Origin: Sesamum alatum | Lineage: Eukaryota; Streptophyta; Magnoliopsida; Lamiales; Pedaliaceae | DNA length: 64,000 nucleotides | Direction: 5' to 3' | Assembly (NCBI GenBank): GCA_034509735.1 | Contig: JACGWO010000004.1 | Coordinates: forward strand, 16,039,395-16,103,394 | Part shown: one piece after another, positions 56,296 through 64,000 of the stretch | How positions within the stretch are numbered: the first letter of the stretch is position 1 | Layout of the letters: the number at the start of each line of letters is the position of its first letter | Notes under the pieces: model-generated | What the model was told of the DNA's origin: nothing | Seen by the model: the letters and a program-made list of their open reading frames with translations, nothing else | The model's database searches: none | Position numbers and translations under genes: made by a program

Positions 56296-58491
56296 CGGTT
56301 CGGTGTATAGGCTAGGGTTTATGTGCGTTATAAGCATGAAACGTGAAATTGGCATATTTTTTATAAATCTTGATTTTCTTGATTTTAAAGCATGTCGTTT
56401 TTATTGCTTTTGATACGTGTGTATTTTCTGAATATTGGTATTTTTCTGTTTTTCTGGGAAACGGGGTGAAAAAAAAATTGAACGGGAAAACGAGAAACGA
56501 CGCAGCCGGCCAGCCGGGAGGGCTGGCCCAGCGCGCAGCCGCGCGCTGCCGGCAGGACAGACGCCGCAGGTAGGGAAGCCTGCGCTCGCCCGCCCAGCCG
56601 GTCGCGCAGGCGCGCGCGCACGCAGACGAGGGTGTCTGCGCTGCGCGCAAGGCTGCGCGCCTGAGAGTTCCGTGCGCGACGGACTCTGGGGCAGTTGCCG
56701 CTAGGCCGCGCGCTCCCGGTAGGCGTGCCCAGTGCACGTCTGCGTGCGCACTGCGCATGGCGCGGTCGGCAGCCAGCAGGCCATGCGCGCGCGCGAGGTA
56801 AGGGAGCCTGCGCGCGCGACGACCTCCTGGAATGCCCGGGCCACGCGCGTGTTGCCAGCCAGGCGCGCGCGCACGCAGCAGGGGCCTGCGCTAGCGCGCG
56901 CAGGGGGCGGCAGGCTGAGCCTGCTGCCCTGTGCGCGCGCCGGCAGGCCGCTGCCGGCGGCTGCTGCTAGGGGTTTCAAAACCCTAGTAGTGTTTTCTTT
57001 TATTTTTTAATTATTTTCAGTTTTTAATTTTGATTAATTCTGAAAATTGTTTTGTGGTTCAATTATGCCTAATTTTCTAAAGACATTATTTTAGGAGTAA
57101 AATAAATTGGATTTGGAATCCCGGGGTTATTTTACTTAAAATAATGAGGAAAGGTTTTTCTAAAACGAGAAAATCTTATTACCAATATTTATGTTTTATT
57201 TTTCACACGTTACGCACATATTCATTATTATTTTTGAAATTTATGATTGGTGAATCATGTGTTGTGGTATATTGTAATTATATGTGGGATCATGTGATTA
57301 TGTGTGTTGGATGGGAAATGGATGATCATGAGCCCTAGACCGAATGTATTGATTATTTTTATGTTGGGCCTGTGTGCCTCTTTTACTGCTTTCTCCTTCT
57401 CTCTTTCTAGTTGCCTTGGGGAATAATAAGGCATTCTACCTTCCTCCTTATGTACTCCCCGGTTTTTTGGCTGGGGGTTTCTTTTTTTTATATTGTAATG
57501 AGAGGTAGAATAGGAGTGAAGGTTTCTAATTTTGTAATGGTGGAGAAAGAAGGAAAGACCCCATGGAGAGCCCAGACGGGAGGTCCTTGGACTTTTCCAT
57601 GAAGTGAGGAAAGAGAAAAGAGACCAAGGCCCATCAGCATGATGATTGGGTTACTATTAATGTAATAGTAATATAATACGGGACCAACCCTAGATTGACC
57701 ATAGATCCACTGCGGGCTCAGGTCGAATAGGATTCGGGCTCGTGATCATCCAACAGCGTGGCGTGCTAGGCTTTAATTTTGATGTTTATGATGATGGATG
57801 AATGGGTTATTATTTATCATATAACTGCTATGGATGGTTTAATTTACGCATTATGTTGCATTGTGAATGTATATTATGAACTCGTCATCGTACTACTTTC
57901 ACGTTGGTACCAATGTCAAAATATTAGACCCTAGACAAAGTGGATTTGAACTCTAGGAGTTTGTCCATGCCTTCCAATCCATGGCATAGGAGGAAGGCTC
58001 TTTGGTCAAATTAGCGTGGGTCTCACGAGTCGTGGCACGTTATTGTACTTAAAGGAAGCTGCACTATGTCATGAACGAATGGGTTGCTGTTACCTATCTC
58101 ACGAGTCGTGGGGTACCAGTGGGTCTGTGGCCGTCGATTGGGTTGGGTCTAACGCCCAATTAACATGATTCGCTTGGAGTCCTCAGGATCATGTGAAAGG
58201 GTGAGGCAATAATCTTGGGAATCTCGTGGGAACGAGAATGGTATGGAATACCTCCCACAGGAATCTTTTTCATGGCGAATCGTAAAAAGCGGGGTATGGG
58301 AAAAATCGCTGTGGATCCCAAGCCCACTAGGAAAGGATTTCCCAAAAAATCATGTTTGAGAGTACTGTGTTTTCGTATAAATAGTGGGAGGATTAAATGA
58401 CTAAAGTCCATGCATTTACTTATTTTATCAAACCACCGTCTTTTATTTTACTGCTGATCGCGCGCTGTTTTCTAAAAATGTAGATTTTAAA
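56296..58491 (+). other. Long untranslated leader of the copia element, with a CpG-rich block
   Basis: Nearly 2.2 kb between primer-binding site and gag. The block 56490-56985 is extremely GC-rich (by eye above 70%), full of cgcgcg runs, in a region that is otherwise AT-rich. Two offset copies of a roughly 250-bp unit can be seen: 'caggcgcgcgcgcacgcag' occurs exactly at 56607-56625 and 56860-56878. Frames on both strands stay open here only because stops are rare in such composition. The rest (57000-58490) is non-coding. Confidence 0.8.
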
Positions 58492-59933
58492 ATGTCTAAG
58501 AACCCACTTTCTACCATTTCTTGAGACAAACAAATTCAATAGAACAAATTACAAACGACTTTGGTTGCGCAATCTCAGGATAGTCTAGATTACAAGAACC
58601 AAGGCTACGTCTATGGACGAGCCTCTCCCTAGGACCTTGCCGGAAGATCCACGCCAGAAGAACGTGAGACGTTCGAGACTTCATAAGGATAACCGGAAGG
58701 TCTGTAGCATCAACTTTTCGATGACCAATGAGATTCAGAAGCAATATAAAGGCTAGACGATGTCCCTTCCATATGGCTCGCCTTAAGGATCTGCTATGCA
58801 GTCCCGGACCGGCATACTAGGTATGTTGCAACCAAGGCATTCTTTTGGAACGAAAATGACAGAAGGATTCCTCTGTACAAGAGCACGGGGTTAAAATGCT
58901 TACCCTGGTGGAAAAGCTCGAGGACCTAAAGGCAGGTCTCGATAATGAAACGTACATAGATGTGATCCTTCAGTCACTCCCACCCTCCTTTGACCAATTT
59001 GGGCGTCAACTACAACATGAACGCACTTGAGAAGGGGCATTCATGAGTTGATCAATATGTTTGGTGCAACGAGGCAACGACTAAGAAGTCCACGCCTTCA
59101 GTATTTTTTGAGTGCTTCAACTTCAAATACGAAAGGCAAGGGTTTCACTGCCGGACGTTGGAAGAAGAAGAAAGGGAAGGGCAAGGCCGTCAAAGCAGCT
59201 ACGAACACTAAGAGTGTTCCCATTGCCAAAGAGGGGAAAGGCAAAGGAAAGGGAAGGTTGTCTCCAAGCAACAGTCGAAGGCATATGACATATGTATCAA
59301 CTGCCGTGAGAAAAGGCATTGGAAGAGAGAGTGCCCCAAACTCTTCTCGAACCAGGTATTTATGTGATTGAGGTTAATATGGTCACTAATTCTGCCTCTT
59401 GGGTATTAGATACCGGCTGTGGAGCTCACATTTGCATGACTTGCAGCGTTTGAAAAAGAAGCAGAAAACTGCGGTAACGTAGCAGGGACATGATCCTGAA
59501 GCTTGGGAATGGCAAGGCCATCTCGGCAGAAGCAGTAGGATCCGCCACTCTAGTGATTAGTGATAGTATTAGCATAGATTTAGAGCAAGTTTATTTTGTA
59601 CCTAGTATGATTAAAAACATCATTTCCATTCCATTGTTGGACAATAGTGGTTATGAGTTTAGAATCAATAAAAATTTCTTTTATTGATGAGGTGTGGAAT
59701 TGCTCACCTACTTGGTACATTGCATAACGGACTCTATATCATGCAACAAACGAATATCGTCCTCAATGCACAATACAAACAAAAATTAGATAATAACGGA
59801 ACGCACGACTGTGGCACCCCTAGCTAGGTCACATATCCCAAGATAGGATGAAAAGGTTGGTAAGACTCAAAGAACCTAGAGGTTGGACTTGAGCGATCTA
59901 ACCAACTTGTGAATCCTGTCTAAGAGGGAAAAT
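58492..59933 (+). pseudogene. Copia gag, protease and start of integrase, decayed
   Basis: ATG near 58492, then many stops. Recognisable text: a gag segment near 58895-59010 (MLTLVEKLEDLKAGLDNETYI, LPPSFDQF); a lysine/glycine-rich linker; a zinc knuckle near 59288-59345 (CINCREKGHWKREC); protease near 59395-59440 (WVLDTGCGAHIC); a pre-integrase region at 59490-59687 (LEQVYFVPSMIKNIISI) and LGHISQDRMKRL-like text near 59825-59860, ending in CLRGK at 59917-59931. The solo LTR follows at once and the integrase resumes at 62169. Confidence 0.8.
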
Positions 59934-62168
59934 TGTTGGAATAGGTGACCAGAAAGCCAATAGGTTTGGCAATTTGTAACCTATCCGACAACTTGATGTG
60001 AATGTAATATTATCATGTGATGAATAAGATGAGTATTCGTCACCAATGTACCTTCTTTGTTGCGCTCATCTACATTTGTTAAATACGGTGTTTAAACTTA
60101 TATCGTAACAAAGCCCACAGACCATGGATAACAACTCGTTGCAGTTAGGCCACGCATGGATGGTGGTCATGAAACCAACTGATTAAGAGTTGGGTCTGAA
60201 ACATTCCAAGTCGAGGACCTCGAGACAGGGCATCGAGAGTCCTATTGAGACTTGCGTCAAGAGTCGTGTTCATTGGATGAGTGCCGTGTTTCATCGGCGA
60301 CAAGCGTGGGACGCCTACACGATCTTGATGGGTTGTCGACTTGGGTCGAGCCGACTGGACTGACCCGCGCGGGGATCATCATATGGAAGCCTTGGAGGCT
60401 TGGTCGGTATGATTGTTTTCCCCGGTCCGATAGTACGGAGTAATCCTCAGACTTGAGGGATCATGGCAGTCGCGTGCACAGGACGGCTGTATCTTGGATC
60501 TGGCGAGAGGTAATCATTCTGTAAGATGATTATCATAAGCCTTGTCCAGTGCAGTCGGAATGTTTTGTAGCGAGGACGGTGGATTCCAAGAAAGAGGATC
60601 CGTCCCCCTGTCAGTATGTGATAGAGGTATCTCCTATGCACTCGGAGACACGTTCATGCTTGTTTGAAGCTGTTGGCCACAGTGGTTGGTCGAACAGGGA
60701 ATTTGGTTTCCTGTGTCGACGCAATGAAGCATACGTGGTCTCGAGTATTAAAGCATAGATGGTTAGTCAAGGATGGGAATCGACGCCCAATTCCATACCC
60801 TAGACTAAGGCCGGGAGACGGTAGACGTAGATCGTTACCCGTACGGAATCGGGCGCCTAAATGTTCACGCCAATTCACCTAGTCTCTAGTGCCATGGACC
60901 GTTGCTAGACGGCCACCCATGGTAACGGGCCCTTGTGGACACGGGCCCAAGTCTAGCTGAGGGTGAACCTAAAGGGTCACACACCAAATCACCGAGGAGA
61001 TTGAGAGCTCGACTTGGAGTCAATCTCGAAGATAAATAAGAGTAATTGGATTACTTAAGGGAAAGTCCATGATGGACGGGCCGGATATTATATCGGGCTT
61101 TCATTTAATCGGTAAATTGGATTTTCGATTAAATATGGAAAGTGGATGTTGAGACTTTGGATCTTTTAATTGGATTAAAAGATCAACGGGAATAATTTAA
61201 TGGACATTAAATTGAATTTAATATTGGGTTCATCGTAATTGGATTACGATAAAACCCGGTCCGTTAAATCATACCCGAGAGGAGAAATAATTCCTAAATT
61301 TGGAATGGGAAAAAGTTGGACTTCTTTCCTTAATTAAACATGGCCGACACGCTCCCTTGGAGGAAGCAAAAATCAGCCATGTTTCATGCTAGGTGGTATT
61401 GTGACTTATCTCTTTTTGCGAAAGAGACAAAATCAACTCCAATCAAGCTCTTCCCTTTTGGTATGATTGATCATACCATAAATTTTGGTAGGCTTGATTG
61501 AAGAATTGATGGTGATTGATTGGAATGAATCTAGACATCCTTGGATGAACCTAGACACATTCCAATAATCACATTAATTATGTATATATATTAGAATATA
61601 CAACACCAAGCACAAGTGATTCATTATTCATCTTTTCTAGGAAAAAGAGAAGACAAAAATCCTCTCCTCTCTCTCAAAATTTCGTGCTCCCTCCCTCTCT
61701 CACACTTGTGTTCTTCACTTGATTTTGAATCAAGAAGAAGAACAAAGTAAGTTTAAGAGAACACTAATTCATAGTGTTCTTCTCTTAAACCGATTCCTTC
61801 CTTAACCCGTTCTTTTCTAGCAAGAAGAACGTGTGTTTTTTCCGGTGTGGTGTGGATCACCTTTGGAGAATCCATACGTTTGGATTTCGTGAGCATTCCG
61901 GAGAAGGAACAACGCTAGTAGCCAGGAGCATACGCTAAACAATCAAAGGTAACGGTTTATTACGCTTTGATTGATTTCATTTATATATCTATGCCCTATG
62001 TGTTTAAATATATATTTTAATATTTACACATTCTACATCGAACGCCCGGTTGAGCACCCAAGGGTACACCCCTTGGGATTCGCGTATTTTGAATTTGATT
62101 TAAATTTACGCACTTTCCACGCTTTCTCGCTTCCGCTCGCGCTCCCGGGCGGATCCGCTTGTCCTTCA
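59934..62168 (+). mobile_element. Solo LTR (2235 bp) inserted in the integrase of the copia element
   Basis: TG at 59934, CA at 62168, with a perfect 5-bp duplication aaaat on both sides (59929-59933, 62169-62173). It has no primer-binding site, coding region or second LTR. Similar to the LTR at 54285 at both ends and to the fragment at 1-432. Best explained by insertion of a full related element followed by LTR-LTR recombination. The coding frame of the interrupted integrase is continuous if the LTR and one duplication are ignored. Confidence 0.93.
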
Positions 62169-64000
62169 AAAATGACCAAGAAGCCCTTTGTAGGACAAAG
62201 CACGCTTGGCCACAGGTCTGTTGGACTTGGTCCATACAGACGTATGTGGGCCACTAAGGATGCAAGCTCGAGGTGGGTTTTTCCTACTTCATAACCTTTA
62301 CCGATGATCATTCACGGTATGGTTATGTTTACCTGATGAGGTACAAGTATGAAGCTCTTGAGGGGTTTAAAGAATTCAGACTTGAAGTGGAGAACCAAAC
62401 CAACTGCAAAATTAAAGTCCTATGGTCAGACCGAGGCGGTGAATACCTTAGTACGGAGTTCCTAGATTATCTAAAAGAACATGTATAATATCAGAATGGA
62501 CACCTCCAGGAACACCACAGTTAAAATGGTGTCTCTGAAAGGAGGAATCGAACCCTGTTGGACATGGTTCGGTCCATGATGAGTTTCACCAAACTGCCCT
62601 TATTCTTTTGGGGCTATGCACTAGAAACGACGGCCAAGTTGTTGAATTTGGCGCCTACTAGTACATTAACCCAAGCGCCATATGAAATATGGCACGCGCA
62701 AAGCTTGCGTCCTACAACTACTTGAAGTGTGGGGGTAGCCCCGCATACGTCAAGAGGTTAGTGGGAGATAAGTTAGAATCCAGGTCTAGCTTATGCAGGT
62801 TCATTGGATACCCTAAAGAAACTGCGGGTTATTATTTTTTATGACCCCTTGGAACAAAAGGTCTTTGTTTCAAGAAATGCAGTATTCGTGGAGCAAGGCT
62901 TCCCGGAGGATATCCAACCTGATGAGCTGATCCTTGTGGAATCAAGTGATGGAATCCAGCCATCAGAGGTAGCCACGGAACCCTCACTTAGAGGATTCAG
63001 GATAGACAGCCGAAAGGGCTGCAAAACCTCGAGAGGTCCAACATGCTAGGCATGAAGGACAGCCTCAGGAACAGCCAGCCCCGTTCCTGAACCACCGGCT
63101 CCGATACAGTCAGCGCCCACAGTCACCACTGACGTTCCCGTTCTCCGTAGGTCCACTAGAGAGTCCAGAGCTCCAGTGAGATATGGCTTTCTAGGTGCGA
63201 CCGATCTTTTGGATAACGATCCTAAGACTTATGGAGAAGAGATGTCAGACATCGACTCCGGGAAATGCTTGAGGCCATGAAAGCCAAAATGGACTCCATG
63301 AGCGAGAACCAAGTCTGGAGTCTTGTAGATCCACCGAAAGGTGTTAAGCCAGTGGGCTATAAGTGGGTCTACAAGCGCAAAACTTGGCGTTGATGGAGAA
63401 GTCACAACTTTAAGGCTAGGCTTGTAGCTAAGGGATACGCTCAATGACCGGGGTCAATTTTGAGGATACCTACTCGCCAGTAGCCATGGCTAAGTCCATT
63501 TGGATCCTGCTCGCCATAGCAGCATGGTATGACTATGAGATATGGCAGATGGATGTGAAAACGGCCTTCCTCAACGGTTTCGTTGAAGAAGATATCTATA
63601 TGGATCAGCCGGAGGTTTCACGGTCACTGGAGAAGAACAGAAAGTCTGTCGTCTCCAGAAGTCCATCTATGGCCTCAAACAAGCCTCCCAAAGTTGGAAC
63701 ACTCGCTTTGACGAAGTAATACGGGGTATGACTTCATCAAAAAATGAATCCGACCCTTGTGTATACAAGAAGGTCAGTGGGAGCTCAATTGTGTTCCTAG
63801 TGCTTTATGTGGATGACATTCTGCTCATTGGTAATGACGTTAGAATGTTAGGAAACACAAAAGCATGGTTGTCAATCCAGTTTTCCATGAAGGACTTGGG
63901 TGAAGCCTCCTACATCCTAGGCATCCAGATTGTCAGGGACAGATCTAAAAGGGTGTTAGGACTCACCCAAAACTCGTATATGGAGAAAGTCCTAAAGAGA
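62169..64000 (+). pseudogene. Copia integrase and reverse transcriptase, decayed (continues beyond window)
   Basis: Integrase: pieces from 62174, then 62273-62488 (YFITFTDDHSRYGYVYLM; WSDRGGEYLSTEF, giving the DDE Asp residues), with a C-terminal part to about 62900. Reverse transcriptase: 63270-64000, with VWSLVDPPKGVKPVGYKWVY, the MDVKTAFLNG block at 63549-63578, and YVDD at 63806-63817. At least six frameshifts or stops separate the blocks. The RNase H and 3' LTR lie outside the window. Confidence 0.85.

Noticed and set aside
56312..57010. Several overlapping Ala/Arg-rich ORFs on both strands
   Set aside because: They come from stop-poor GC-rich sequence in a retrotransposon leader; both strands are open at once and no domain is visible.
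59917..59933. Purine run before the solo LTR resembling a polypurine tract
   Set aside because: It is part of the integrase coding sequence (CLRGK) and includes the 5-bp target duplication; the LTR has no internal region upstream.
1..64000. CRISPR arrays, operons, rRNA or intact tRNA genes
   Set aside because: None seen; tRNA-like strings are primer-binding sites or the possible SINE head.

Overview
The window is nuclear DNA of a flowering plant, most likely a eudicot. The genomic background is AT-rich and strongly repetitive. One host gene is split by introns with GT..AG borders, and the rest is a patchwork of plant transposon families: hAT, CACTA, Mutator-like, Harbinger-like MITE, Helitron, Ty1/copia, LINE, a possible SINE and an endogenous pararetrovirus. 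I cannot name the species. There is no bacterial or organellar signal.

Layout. 1-432 is the 3' part of a long copia LTR. 845-3493 is a decayed hAT transposase with its 3' terminus. 3494-7826 is a broken endogenous caulimovirid-like copy, itself interrupted by a LINE fragment. 7827-15400 is a structurally complete CACTA element (TIRs, TAG target duplication, both gene types) whose coding regions are dead. 15404-19073 is mostly unassignable and ends in a possible Helitron terminus. 19074-20043 is a TAA-flanked MITE-like element. 20255-21677 is a TIR element with AT-rich arms and a GC-rich core, stopping about 100 bp before the start codon of the only convincing host gene.

That gene (21775-33250, + strand, seven exons, 1315 codons by my splice model) encodes a nuclear RNA-binding protein with three RRM-like domains, a long proline-rich tract and a C-terminal SPOC domain, the FPA/SPEN architecture. 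Two of its introns carry a small MITE and a 1.7-kb Helitron.

34010-39760 holds a small Helitron and a minus-strand LINE split by a gag-only LTR retrotransposon (34538-38207). 41351-42507 is a Mutator-like element with 163-bp TIRs and a perfect 9-bp target duplication; it carries one intact gene for a GRF zinc-finger, coiled-coil, transmembrane protein. 44626-49869 is a TIR element split by a complete but internally deleted copia element (44661-49022). 50076-51441 is a second AT-arm/GC-core element, and 51578-52111 a Mutator-type MITE. A broken pectinesterase/invertase-inhibitor gene lies at 53653-54168. From 54285 to the window end runs a large copia element with a 2-kb LTR and an extraordinarily CpG-rich leader; its integrase is split by a solo LTR of a related element.

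The genes do not form a pathway. The story is nested insertion: most boundaries can be read from target-site duplications. I did not find a convincing new enzymatic or defence system. The observations most worth following are the GRF-gene-carrying Mutator-like element, the two-member AT-arm/GC-core family, the gag-only element, the CpG-rich leader, and the CAG-to-TAG pattern of stop codons in the CACTA gene.
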